This document shows positions 1-10,890 of a stretch of DNA of 64,000 nucleotides, in pieces. The translations under genes and the position numbers were made by a program. This DNA comes from Taudactylus pleione (lineage: Eukaryota; Chordata; Amphibia; Anura; Myobatrachidae), in the NCBI GenBank assembly GCA_031769625.1, contig JAUIMM010001251.1:703501-767500 (forward strand). The letters run 5' to 3'. The number at the start of each line of letters is the position of its first letter. The first letter of the stretch is position 1. The notes beneath the pieces are model-generated. The model saw only the letters and a list, made by a program, of their open reading frames with translations, was not told the origin of the DNA and did no database searches.

Positions 1-444
1 GTTTAGCGTTATGAGTCGCACAAGAAATAATTGCTTTCAGACTTTGATTGTGGTTCCAAAGCACAAAAAGTTATTATTCAACATAAAAACAGATAGTTAC
101 ACGCTGTGATCTAAATACAATTAGCGCAAATAAATCATACAGACCCAAGGTACAATCGTTACATACGCATGCGCTCTGGATCCAGATCCCAGCATCAAAG
201 AAGAAACCTCCGTCAACAGCAAAGCAAGAAGACCGGCCTCCAGTTTCAGAGAGCATGCATATATACTCTAGCAGAGATAGGCAATACAATAGAACAGTTT
301 GGCATGATTCCATTGGTTCTTCTTCCTGGTTCTTCTGGTACAGTATAGTTCATAGGTCAGTTCGTATGGACACAATCCAGCCTCCAACAAGCTCTGTTTG
401 TCCTGTTTCCCGCTGCATAATAAGTCTAAGCTGGCTACATTACA
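1..444 (-). mobile_element. Solo-LTR-like repeat, copy A (reaches the window edge)
   Basis: The reverse complement of this stretch aligns with 26552-26974. Shared blocks in the same order are TGTAATGTAG at the 5' end, CCTATGAACTA, AGAACCAATGGAAT, a GTATATA TATA-like box, and a long 3' block containing CTTTTTGTGCTTTGGAACCA, CAATTATTTCTTGTGC and ACGCTAAA. The layout suggests a retroviral or Gypsy LTR with TG at its start. No coding domain is attached, and the 3' end is cut by the window start. The family is not recognised. Confidence 0.6.
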
Positions 445-1008
445 GAGTAAATTTTAATGTTTAACTCTCTATGGTCCATAGTTTGCAGACACATGTTGCT
501 ATCTTCTCACCGATGGTACCGGAAATCTGCAAAGACACAGTGGATCAGAATGACACCAAACACAGTCTGCTTACCATAAACTAAACCTTAGATATCAAAT
601 AACATTTCACATCATTACTAATACTGAATATAAGTATTAATTGCTAGGGAACCTTTTTATGTAAGTGTGCAGTGTGTAAGTATTGGGGTAGTGAGAAAAG
701 ACGCTAGTTAGCATTGTGTGACTACGTGTTTGTGGAGTACACCATGGTACGTGTTTTGCAGGGTTGATCATTTTATGTTTTAGTGACGGTCTGTATTTGT
801 TCAATGAGGTCTTTTAACATCTTTCTATTGCGTGGGAATCACACGACGCTAAATAATAGCATCGCCATATGTACTTGTAATGGGCGAGATTCACTAAAAT
901 GGCGCTGGGCGGCCAGTCGCAAAATGGCGTCTCATTGCCATTCGCAAAATGGCGTCGTGCAGATTAAATTTTAAACCGATTCTGTCTCAGCCAATTATCC
1001 AGGTTCGA
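445..1008. other. Unassigned intronic DNA
   Basis: No credible gene or recognisable repeat. A short phrase, AAAATGGCG-like, occurs three times near 896-952 (TGGCGCTGGGCGGCCAGTCGC and two CAAAATGGCGTC variants), possibly the edge of an old repeat. Confidence 0.5.
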
Positions 1009-1436
1009 CACTGACTGCTGTGCTGTGAGTCTGTCACTGACTGCTGTGCTGTGAGTCTGTCACTGACTGCTGTGCTGTGAGTCTGTCACTGACTGCTGTG
1101 CTGTGAGTCTGTCACAGACTGCTGTGCTGTGAGTCTGTCACAGACTGCTGTGCTGTGAGTCTGTCAGACTGCTGTGCTGTGAGTCTGTCACTGACTGCTG
1201 TGCTGTGAGTCTGTCACTGACTGCTGTGCTGTCTGCCACTGGCTGCTGTGCTGTGAGTCTGTCACTGTGTGCTGTGTCTGTCACTGACTGCTGTGCTGTG
1301 AGACTGTCACTGTGTGCTGTGTCTGTCACTGTGTGCTGTGAGCCTGTCACTGACTGCTATGCTGTGCTGTCTGTCACTGACTGCTGCGCTGTGAGTCTGT
1401 CACAGACTGCTGTGCTGTGAGTCTGTCAGTGACTGC
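1009..1436. repeat. Minisatellite, about 26-bp unit
   Basis: Tandem copies of a 26-bp unit containing GACTGCTGTGCTGTGAGTCT. The first six copies are regular. From about 1155 the array has deletions and variants (GTGTGCTGTGTCTGTCACT). Frames that stay open through it on both strands are repeat artefacts. Confidence 0.9.
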
Positions 1437-1743
1437 TGTACACAATACATGCAGGCAGCAGCTAGAGATGGCTGTAACTTGGATCAGCTCTGGCACAGAT
1501 GCCCCGCAGCAGCACTCTGGTGAGAATAGATCAATAGAACTCATCGCAGGGAGACTGTCGGGCCCCATAGCAGCTGCACTCTCCACACCTACTATAGCTA
1601 TGGTCTTGACTGGGATGCTGTTTGTGCAGTATGGCAGGCACAAAGGTGCTCTCTGTATTGTATGGCAGTCAAGTTGGCCGTTTGCTAGAACCTACGGTTT
1701 AAATTGAATGAGGCCACACTCAGATTTTTTTACAGGGCCACTT
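1437..1743. other. Unassigned DNA with an open frame of uncertain meaning
   Basis: A 96-codon plus-strand frame (1417-1707) runs out of the 26-bp array into non-repetitive sequence. It contains a hydrophobic stretch (IAAALSTPTIAMVLTGMLF). It has no splice context and I recognise no family. Its start lies in the array, so I do not call a gene. Confidence 0.3.
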
Positions 1744-1746
1744 TAA

Positions 1747-2330
1747 GGCCCTCATTCAGAGCCGCTCGCTATTTGCGGTCGTTTGTTCTAAAACAAGGGG
1801 TGGCTATTCAAATGAACCGTTCGCTAGTTGCGGTCTGTTCACGCCTCTAAGTCTGAACGAGCGAGCAAAACTTGCGGTTGTAATTTTGAAAAATACGCCC
1901 CCTTGCCGCTCGCACCATACGTCATGTCCGCTATTTATTAGCTTAATCGAGTACATCGAACAGCGTATGAACTGCTCGCTATTCTTGTGGCTGGTTTTTT
2001 CAACCGCTATTTTGCGAGCAGTTCGGAGTAAAAAAAAAACAAGTGACGTGGTCAATGACGCTGCTGTATTAATTATGCACTCCCTTAAAATGCCCGTTTT
2101 GACCTTTAAGCACGCCTGCGATCTAATGCCACACCCCCATTTTCAAGCACCTTCCCCTGTTACCACCCACATGCGCCTCCTTCTGTCACTCCGCTTTATA
2201 GCGAACAAACGATTTTCAGCCGCACTGACTGGTTCGCGCATGCGTATTAAAATCCGTACACATGCGCAGATGTGCGAACATCGGTCAGAACGAACGAACG
2301 GCCGCTTACGAGCGGCTCTGAATCAGGCCC
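1747..2330. mobile_element. Harbinger-type MITE, GGGCCTGATTCAGAGCCGCT family
   Basis: Non-autonomous TIR element. The left end reads GGCCCTCATTCAGAGCCGCT. The right end, reverse complemented, reads GGGCCTGATTCAGAGCCGCT, with both followed by CG and a diverging interior. A TAA trinucleotide flanks both sides (1744-1746 and 2331-2333), as expected of a 3-bp TWA target duplication of PIF/Harbinger elements. The interior has CGAACGAACG and CTCGCTATT inverted motifs and no transposase. Related ends occur at 18513-20126, in the inner element at about 18538-18971, and at 39209. Confidence 0.75.
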
Positions 2331-2333
2331 TAA

Positions 2334-3315
2334 GTTCCCAATCTGCCCCAATGAGGGCCCCTGATATTGGGCTGTAAGTATAAATGCTGTGATCAGTATA
2401 GGAGCCCAATTTCTGTGCTAGATATGATAGAAATTGTGTGAATAAGGAGAAGCACAGAAGACAGCAGGTCTTTGTATTTCTATATTGCATTCTTATTGGA
2501 ATGCAGCTGACACCTATTTAATGACCATGTTAGTGCAGAGTGGCTGTCATTAGGTTTGTGTACATGAAATTCCCCTTGTGGGTCGTTCCATGAAATATAA
2601 GACACAATACTTGAAAATTGAATTGTATCACAGCAGATGCCAAGACATTTTCAACTTCACTTCTCTCTACTGAAGAACTGTAATGTAATGTAATCACAGC
2701 GACGTCAGATGATATAGAGAGCATTGGTGACTGGGTCTATGTTGAGATCAAGGACATCAGAGATGGTGAGCACAATGGAGCAAGCTGGCAGCAACTGGAA
2801 ATGACCTTCATCACCAGATGGGATATTTTATGCATCGTCACAGTTAATCAGGAAGATATACAGGCCTACATTGATTAATTCATGTACGGGTTTAAGCAAT
2901 TTGTATCAGAGCCCTTTGACTGGGAACACAGATGTAACGCGAGTCACATTTTTATGTAAGACGAGTCACATGTAAAAATTAATTTTATGTGTAGTTTGCT
3001 TAACATCCCGTTTTCGTTTGTGTGTCAATCATAAGCTTAGGGTCTTATAAGTATAGTATAACAATCATAATCTAAAAAGGAGAGCCAATAAATATGTCAG
3101 CTCAGTTCCTATGTCCATTGTGTTGTAACATGAGTCACTTGCATAAATAATAAAATATAACAACTAAGAGTGTACATGTTTTTCTGCATGTAAGCATTAA
3201 TTAGGACTACCTGCCCCATATATTATCATCATATTTTTTTAAATGTTAAATTTAAGCTTCGTTTTTCAGTGTTGTACGTTTAAACGTCTAAAAATAAACA
3301 TGAAATATAACGCAA
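2334..3315. other. Unassigned A/T-rich intronic DNA
   Basis: No gene or clear repeat ends. The stretch 2930-3310 is A/T rich and includes an AATAAATATG run. I see nothing that supports an exon. Confidence 0.5.
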
Positions 3316-4236
3316 GTGATATTCCCTTCCTCCTAACCGTGACTGCGGTGATGTTCCCTTCCTCCTAACCGTGACTGCGGTGATGTTCCCTTCCTCCTAA
3401 CCGTGACTGCGGTGATGTTCCCTTCCTCCTAACCGTGACTGCGGTGATATTCCCTTCCTCCTAACCGTGACTGCGGTGATATTCCCTTCCTCCTAACCGT
3501 GACTGCGGTGATATTCCCTTCCTCCTAACCGTGACTGCGGTGATGTTCCCTTCCTCCTAACCGTGACTGCAGTGATATTCCCTTCCTCCTAACCGTGACT
3601 GCGGTGATGTTCCCTTCCTCCTAACCGTGACTGCGGTGATATTCCCTTCCTCCTAACCGTGACTGCGGTGATGTTCCCTTCCTCCTAACCATGCCTGTGC
3701 TGATATTCCCCTTCCTCCTAAACGTGACTGCGGTAATGTTCCCTTCCTCCTAACCGTGACTGCGCTGATATTCCCTTCTTCCTAACCGTGACTGCGGTGA
3801 TATTCCCTTGTTACAACCGTGACTGCGGTGATATTCCCTTCCTCCTAACCGTGACTGCGGTGATATTCCTTTCCTCCTAACCGTGACTGCGGTGATATTC
3901 CCTTCCTCCTAACCGTGACTGCGGTGATATTCCCTTCCTCCTAACCGTGACTGCGGTGATTCCCTTCCTCCTAACCGTGACTGCAGTGATGTTCCCTTCC
4001 TCCTAACAGTGACTGCTGTGATGTTCCCTTCCTCCTAACCGTGACTGCGGTGATATTCCCTTCCTAACCGTGACTGCAGTGATATTCCCTTCCTCCTAAC
4101 CGTGACTGCGGTGATGTTCCCTTCCTCCTAACCGTGACTGTGGTGATAATCCCTTCCTCCTAACAGTGACTGTGGTGATATTCTCTTCCTCCTAACCGTG
4201 ACTGTGGTGATATTCCCTTCCGCCTAACCGTGACTG
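3316..4236. repeat. Minisatellite, 32-bp unit
   Basis: About 28 copies of a unit containing CTTCCTCCTAACCGTGACTG. The distance between successive TCCTAACCGT motifs is 32 bp in the regular first part. Later copies (from about 3690) carry short deletions, C/T changes and truncated spacers, so the array decays toward its right end. Pyrimidine-rich and purine-rich halves alternate in each unit. Confidence 0.95.
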
Positions 4237-5203
4237 TGAAGCCTGGTGCACAGGGCACACCCAGCAGCCTGGCATTCCTGTACGTACCCGCTGAATGACT
4301 GTCCTTCAGGGTAAAGTTAATTTTATCCCTCTAAGGGAGACTGCTGGCCAGCTGTACAACATGGTGCTCCTACCAATGTTCAGCGCTTAGTGCAGACATC
4401 TGCCCTGGCATTTACAAACACCCACCAAATGCTGGCACTATACCCACCTCCCTCTGCTACCCCTTCCCTTCCACACTCTATGAAATAAAGACAGTGGGAA
4501 GGTATGAGATGGTTTATAGTGTGTCCCAAAGCGGGAACATCTGATGTGAGAGGACACCCAGATCCTGTTTGACGATCAGACACCCAATTCGAAGCCAGAT
4601 GTCAAAACCTAATGATCCAATGTTTACTACATCAGTAGTAAGTAGCAATGAGGAGACCACCCACTATCACTGCACAAAGTCACCGCTCCTTAGAATAATG
4701 AGTCTTCTCATTGAAATTATTATATTTTATTCAAGTTTTTTTCAATTGCTTTTCTATGAAAACATAAAAAAAAAAACTATATATATATATTTTACAGACA
4801 AGGTGAAAGACATTGAGAAAGGCTCCATTCGGCGGTCTTGGCTGCGCGTGTCATGTTGGATGACACTACGAGGGACACCAGATATTCCCGTGAGAGTCCG
4901 GAGCATTGACGTAGGGAATGTTCCACACCCAGGGTCTGTCTGTAAGGAAGCACAGGGGTTACTGGCAGTGCAGACTGCAGAGATCATTGGGGGGCCGGTT
5001 GCCGGGTGAACACACTGATGAAGATAAAAGGAGCTTAGATGGCAGAGGGGGAGGATGTAAGGAAAACGCAGAGATCTCTGTATGAGTAAGATGAGCAGAG
5101 CTCCGTGTAGCTGTGAGAGCAGGGAGGATTACTGCGGCCATGAAGAGCTCCCAGCCCACCGGCGTTAAACTTCTGCTCCTTATATTGTATAATACAAAAT
5201 AAA
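4237..5203. other. Unassigned intronic DNA
   Basis: No gene recognised. It contains a poly-A tract followed by (TA)n at about 4766-4792. Open frames here (for example 4569-5009) have neither family similarity nor splice context. Confidence 0.5.
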
Positions 5204-5953
5204 TGCATGTGTACGGATGTGAGCGTACCAACCCAATAACAGCACACATAAGGCCTAGTATAACTACCGCAGATATAGTGCATGTGTTGTGACTGTACCA
5301 ACCCAATAACAGCACACATAAGGCCTAGTATAACTACCGCAGATATAGTGCATGTGTACGAATGTGACCGTACCAACCCAATAACAGCACACATAAGGCC
5401 TAGCATAACTACCGCAGATATAGTGCATGTGTACAGATGTGATTGTACCAACCCAATAACAGTACACATAAGGCCTAGCATAACTACCACAGATATAGTG
5501 CATGTGTACGGATGTGACTGTACCAACCCAATAACAGCACACACAAGGCCTAGCATAACTACCGCAGATATAGTGCATGTGTACGGATGTGATTGTACCA
5601 ACCCAATAACAGCACACATAAGGCCTAGCATAACTACCGCAGATATAATGCATGTGTACGGATGTGACCGTACCAACCCAATAACAGCACACATATGGCC
5701 TAGCATAACTACCGCAGATATAGTGCATGTGTACGGATGTGACCGTACCAACCCAATAACAGTACACATAAGGCCTAGTATAACTACCGCAGATATAGTG
5801 CATGTGTACGGATGTGACCGTACCAACCCAATAACAGCACACATAAGGCCTAGCATAACTACCGCAGATATAGTGCATGTATACGGATGTGACTGTACCA
5901 ACCCAATAACAGGACACATAAGGCCTAGCATAACTACCGCAGATATAGTGCAT
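5204..5953. repeat. Minisatellite, 75-bp unit
   Basis: Ten copies of a 75-bp unit containing ACCAACCCAATAACAGCACA and CATAACTACCGCAGATATAG. Because 75 is a multiple of 3 and the unit lacks stops in several frames, it keeps long frames open on both strands. These encode the same peptide over and over and are not genes. The second copy has a 5-bp deletion (70-bp spacing). Confidence 0.95.
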
Positions 5954-6064
5954 GAAAACTTACATGATAAACATATAAAATATATATATAGCTAAAATAG
6001 TTTCATTAAACATTCATTAGTGACAACACACATGTAATGTCAGCTGATCTATCAATTTCCCCGA

Positions 6065-7515
6065 CCCCTATATGTGCCTTCTCACTAATCTATATACGTC
6101 TTCTCACTAACCTATATGTCTTCTCACTAATCTATATGTGTCGTCTTCTCACTAATCTACATGTGTCTTCTCACTAATCTATATACGTCTTCTCACTAAT
6201 CTATATGTGTCGTCTTCTCACTAATCTACATGTGCCATCTCACTAATCTATGGGGCCCATTTATTAATGATCACAGGGCATCCAGTACCGCCCATGATCG
6301 CATTGCAAAATGCGATTTTACCGGCTGAATGTACTATCCGGCACATGCAGGGAGACTGGCTCCGAAAGGAGCCCGTCCCTGTGATGTGGCCGGAGTGTAT
6401 GCGGGACTGCTGCGCATGCGCAGTCCCGCGGACTGCACATGAGCGGCGCCCATTGATACATTTGGCAGCATCGCGTCCCCCATAGAAACCTATGGGGGAG
6501 GCGGCTGCGGGCGGCAATGGAGGGATCGCAGCAGGTATCGGAGATACCTGCTGCGGTCCCTCTTTCATACATCCGGGGGATACATAATATTTGAGGTAAA
6601 CCCCCGAAAACAGGTGTTTTCGGGGAATTTACCTCATATTAACTTTGATAAATGGGCCCCTATGTGTGCCTTCTCACTAATCTATGTGCCTTCTCACTAA
6701 TCTATGTGTGCCTTCTCACTAATCTATATGTGCCTTCTCACTAATCTATGTGTGCCTTCTCACTAATCTATGTGTGCCTTCTCACTAATCTACGTGTGCC
6801 TTCTCACTAATCTACGTGTGCCTTCTCACTAATCTACATGTGCCATCTCACTAATCTATATGTGTCGTCTTCTCACTAATCTACATGTGTTTTCTCACTA
6901 ATCTATATACGTCTTCTCACTAATCTACGTGTCTTCTCACTAATCAGTGTGTCTTCAATAATCTATGTGTGTCTTCTCACTAATCTGTGTCTTCTCACTA
7001 ATCTATATACGTCTTCTCACTAATCTATATGTGTCTCCTCACTAATCAGTCTAATCAGTGTGTCTTCACTAATCAGTGTGTCTTCTCACTAATCTATATA
7101 CGTCTTCTCACTAATCTATATGTGCCTTCTCACTAATCTATATGTGTTTTCCCACTAATCTACATGTGTCTTCTCATAATCAGTGTGTCTCTCACTTATC
7201 TACAGTATATACGTCTTCTCACTAATCTACGTGTCTTCTCACTAATCTATGTGTGTCTTCTCACTAATCAGTGTCTTCTCACTAATCTACATGTGTCTTC
7301 TCACTAATCAGTGTGTCTTCACTAATCTATATGTGTATTCTCATTAATCAGTGTTTTCTCACTAATCTATATACGTCTTCTCACTAATCTATATGTCTTC
7401 TCACTAATCAGTGTGTCTTCTCACTAATCTATATACGTCTTCTCACTAATCTATATGTGTCTTCTCACTAATCTATATGTCTTCTCACTAATCTATATGT
7501 GTCTTCTCACTAATG
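6065..7515. repeat. Irregular minisatellite, about 20-25-bp unit, split by a MITE
   Basis: Dozens of copies of a short unit centred on CTTCTCACTAATCTATATGT, with variable linkers (ACGTCTT, GTGCCTT, CAGTGTGT). The array is interrupted at 6252-6660 by a TIR element and resumes in register. Confidence 0.92.
6252..6660. mobile_element. MITE inserted in the minisatellite, TSD TAT
   Basis: 409-bp TIR element. The left end reads GGGGCCCATTTATTAATGAT and the right end, reverse complemented, GGGGCCCATTTATCAAAGTT. TAT at 6249-6251 is repeated at 6661-6663. Removing the element and one TAT restores the array phrase CTAATCTATGTGTGCC exactly, so both borders are precise. The interior has imperfect inverted segments (GCGCATGCGCAG; CCCCCGAAAACAGG / CTGTTTTCGGGG-like) and no transposase. 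The 3-bp duplication and TIR style suggest a Harbinger-type element. Confidence 0.85.
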
Positions 7516-8247
7516 AATTTCTCACAGTGTGTAATAAAACCAGATTCCCCCTCACCCTCCTCACGGATGTCCTACAGCCAAGTATGGGGCAGTGCGCGTA
7601 TATTACTTACAGCACTAGTATATTCCTTTGTATTACAGAGACCTTCTGCCAGTGTGGAGGAAGATTCTACTACTGTGTATCTGCACGTGCTATCTCCTGA
7701 TTCCCAGCCCCTTGGCAGGACGCCCACCGAGTAATAAGACAGGTCTGTACTATGGCACTGCTCAATATCAGTCATGGGTTCAGAACCCAGAATAAAAGTC
7801 ACAGAGAGAAATCAGAGAGCAGAGATGAGTCGTCCCGGTATTACACTTATAGGACATGTACATAAAACCTCCTCATCCTCCAGCAACATCTCCATGTACC
7901 ATCGTGCAGGTAACACACCATCCGTTCTATGGCACCACTGATAATGACATGAGCCACCACCTGTCACTGACCAGTACGTACCGGCCACACGCCATACCGC
8001 CTCTCCCAGGGCGATTCCAACATACTATAGGTAATGAAACATTTCAGTTTTCCCCTTTTATTACCGTTCCTATTTCATTAATGTGATAAACAATTCTTTA
8101 ATGTCAAACGAGTCCCGTTCCCAGTAAGCGTCGGCTTTGGCGTGGCAAGAGGCGCAGTGACAGACATGTAACGTGGCTGGAGGTGACCTGAGTGGAGACT
8201 TTTTTCTCATGGACTTTACGTGGCCCTTTTACGTGTCACATCACAAC
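7516..8247. other. Unassigned intronic DNA
   Basis: No recognisable gene, RNA or repeat. Short overlapping frames near 7513-7734 are unsupported. Confidence 0.5.
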
Positions 8248-8250
8248 TAA

Positions 8251-8533
8251 GGGGTCTATTTACTAAGCAGTGTTAGGAGACAGAGTGAAAAGTGATAAGA
8301 AAGTGATAAGGTGCCAGCCAATCAGCTCCCAACTGTCATTTTTCAAACACAGCCTGTAAGATGACAGTTAGGAGCTAATTGGCTGATAGAGTGAAAAGTG
8401 ATAAGGTATCAGCCAATCAGCTCCCAACTGTCATCTCACAGGCTGTGTTTGAAAAATGACAGTTGGGAGCTGATTGGCTGGTACCTTATCACTTTTCACT
8501 CTGTCTCCTAACACTGCTTAGTAACTAGAAACC
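8251..8533. mobile_element. Palindromic MITE, TSD TAA
   Basis: 283-bp element. The left end is GGGGTCTATTTACTAAGCAG and the right end, reverse complemented, GGTTTCTAGTTACTAAGCAG. TAA occurs at 8248-8250 and 8534-8536. The interior repeats CAGCCAATCAGCTCCCAACT and its complement several times, so the whole element can fold back. The TWA-type duplication fits PIF/Harbinger MITEs. No coding capacity. Confidence 0.85.
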
Positions 8534-8536
8534 TAA

Positions 8537-9640
8537 GTCTTTTCATGTTGACGTCAGGAGGAAAGACTACTAATGTCGGCTATAAGGAAATCTTATAAGA
8601 CCTCTGTTAATAAAAGACTATCGCGGTAAATTCTAAATTGCTCCCGTGCGAAGTCGGGACGGGTCGCTAGTTTCACATAAAGGGAACAGAGGTAAAACGC
8701 GTTCTGCTTTGTATGCAGGTAACACTGTATTATATCTTCAAAGTGTGGAAAACACCTATTACTACGTCCTGTATGACTTATTACATATAAGCTGCCATCC
8801 GATAGAAACAAAACCCAATAGTCTGATATTACCGGCTTCTGCATCAATAAGCTACAGCTCGCCATTAGCACACAGGATATTAATGCGTTTTTCATGATGA
8901 GAGTCTATTTAATGTCCCAGTAAGTGTATACCAAAAATATAATGTCACTTATATTACATTATATTCAATTAATACTCAACTCTTGCACTGTGTCTGCCTG
9001 GCATGGTCAAGGCGATGTACCAGTATGTATCATGTTCCATATTGTGACCGAATGACCTCACTCCGTCAGGAGACTACAGATTTGTCTCTTAGAAGGAGGT
9101 TACTCTACCTAAGAGGGCTTACTGCACCTATACTAGGGTATTGGCTTTCTCACCAACAGTAACCACCTGTTACTGACTCCTCCCACTGCGTCGTGGACGG
9201 GTAACTCACTGCCACCACCAGACCCCCCCCCCACCGGCACCTAGAACCAAATCCTGGTTAGTGTCGGCTAATTCCCACTAGTTCCTCACTATGGAACAGT
9301 CTGCGCTGGGTAGCTGGCAGAGGGTGGGAGCTAGAAGACTCAACCCAGAATGGCCGGAGATGGACACCGCAATATGTGCTATTCTGGTGGTTACAGGAAG
9401 CAAGTAAGATGTTTATCTAGCTCCACACGTGTCCTGTAAAGCACAGTACACACAGCATACAGATGTTCTTCAAAAGTGCACTCATCTAAATGTCCAGAGG
9501 ATGCACTAAATAGGTCTCGCAGAGCTCCTTTAATTTACAGCAGGGTGTAAGCCTGCCCTGGTCTCTTTAGCCACTTAAGCTATGTACAAGCCTTGAGCAT
9601 GTGAGCTTAGCTTGGATGTTTAACATTATCCTGATGGGTA
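8537..9640. other. Unassigned intronic DNA
   Basis: No supported gene. Short antiparallel frames at 8593-8897 lack family similarity. A poly-C run lies at about 9223-9232. Confidence 0.5.
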
Positions 9641-10362
9641 GTAGTCGCTCCTCTGTGCATGTGAGTACATAGACCGATGGCCACTCCTCTGTGCATGTGA
9701 GTACATGGAGGGATGGCCACTCTTCTGTGCATGCGAGTAGATGGGGCGATGGCCACTCCTCTGTGCATGCGAGTACATGGGGCGATGGCCACTCCTCTGT
9801 GCATGCGAGTACATGGGGCGATGGCCACTCCTCTGTGCATGCGAGTACATGGGGCGATGGCCACTCCTCTGTGCATGCGAGTACATGGGGCGATGGCCAC
9901 TCCTCTGTGCATGCGAGTACATGGGGCGATGGCCACTCCTCTGTGCATGCGAGTACATGGGGCGATGGCCACTCCTCTGTGCATGCGAGTACATGGAGCG
10001 ACGGCCACTCCTCTGTACATGAGAGTACATGGAGCGACGGCCACTCCTCTGTGCATGCGAGTACATGGAGCGATGGCTACTCCTCTGTGCATGCGAGTAC
10101 ATGGAGCGATGGCCACGCCTCTGTGCATGCGAGTACATGGGGCGATGGCCACTCCTCTGTGCATGCGAGTACATGGACCAATGGCCAGTCCTCTGTGCAT
10201 GAGAGTACATGGACCGATGGCCAGTCCTCTGTGCATGCGAGTACAAGGAGTGATGGCCACTCCTCTGTGCATGAGAGTACATGGAGCGATGGCCACTCCT
10301 CTGTGCATGAGTACATGGAGTGATGGCTAGTCCTCTGTGCATGAGAGTACATGGAGCAATGG
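9641..10362. repeat. Minisatellite, 36-bp unit
   Basis: About 20 copies of a unit containing CTCTGTGCATGCGAGTACAT and GGGGCGATGGCCACTC. The central copies are almost identical; flanking copies vary at a few sites (GAGAGTACAT, GGAGCGACGG). Since 36 is divisible by 3, frames of over 200 codons stay open on both strands. These are artefacts. Confidence 0.95.
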
Positions 10363-10890
10363 CCTAAACCTCCCTCGTGCCTAATCCTAACCTCCCCCCC
10401 TTGTGCCTAACCATCACCCCTGGTGCCTAGCCATCCCCCCTGGTGCCTAACCCTAACCGTCACCCCTGGTGCCTAGCCGTCCCTCCTGGTGCCTAACCCT
10501 AACCGTCACCCCTGGTGCCTAGCCATCCCCCCTAGTGCCTAACCCTAACCGTCCCTCATGCCTAACCCTAACCATCCCTCCTGCCTATCCCTAACCCCTG
10601 GTGCCTAACCGTCCCCTCCTGCCTTACCCTAACCATCCCCCCTGGTGCCTAACCCTAACCGTCCTTCCTAGTGCCTAACCTGAACGGTCCCTCTTTAGAT
10701 TTAGAGCCTAACCAACAAAAAATACAAATTTATCGAACTTTTTGTGTGTTGATCATTTCAAAGTCGACCTTTTGTACCGGTCTATCTTCATCTATGTCGA
10801 CCTTTTGTTCCTGTGTACCTATTGACTGTTTACCATGTGGTGTCTATCTAGACAATGTTGACCTTTTTAATGTAGACCTGTCACTAGTCT
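10363..10890. repeat. CCTAACCCTAACC-rich element
   Basis: Degenerate short repeats of CCTAACCCTAACCRTCCCCC and GGTGCCTAACC, followed by a segment with three spaced GTCGACCTTTTG-like motifs (10763-10874). It belongs to a family also seen at 21262-21635, 55594-55960, 58031-58590, 59292-59782 and 62873-63220. The ends of this copy are unclear. Confidence 0.6.

Noticed and set aside
1886..2377. 163-codon plus-strand frame
   Set aside because: Lies almost entirely inside the non-coding MITE at 1747-2330.
3316..4236. CRISPR-like regularly spaced repeats
   Set aside because: Units are directly contiguous with no unique spacers, no cas genes, and the context is a vertebrate intron.
5035..5995. Long antiparallel frames encoding repeated peptides
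   Set aside because: They are the 75-bp minisatellite read in several frames; identical openness on both strands and no splice or family evidence.
9607..10352. Frames of 90-238 codons on both strands with His/Arg/Ser or Met/His/Arg repeats
   Set aside because: Product of a 36-bp tandem unit without stops; six frames are open at once.
10363..10690. Telomeric or interstitial telomeric sequence
   Set aside because: The CCTAACCC motif is embedded in longer degenerate units (GTGCCTAACC, CCATCCCCCC); it is not a run of TTAGGG/CCCTAA and recurs within a dispersed element family.
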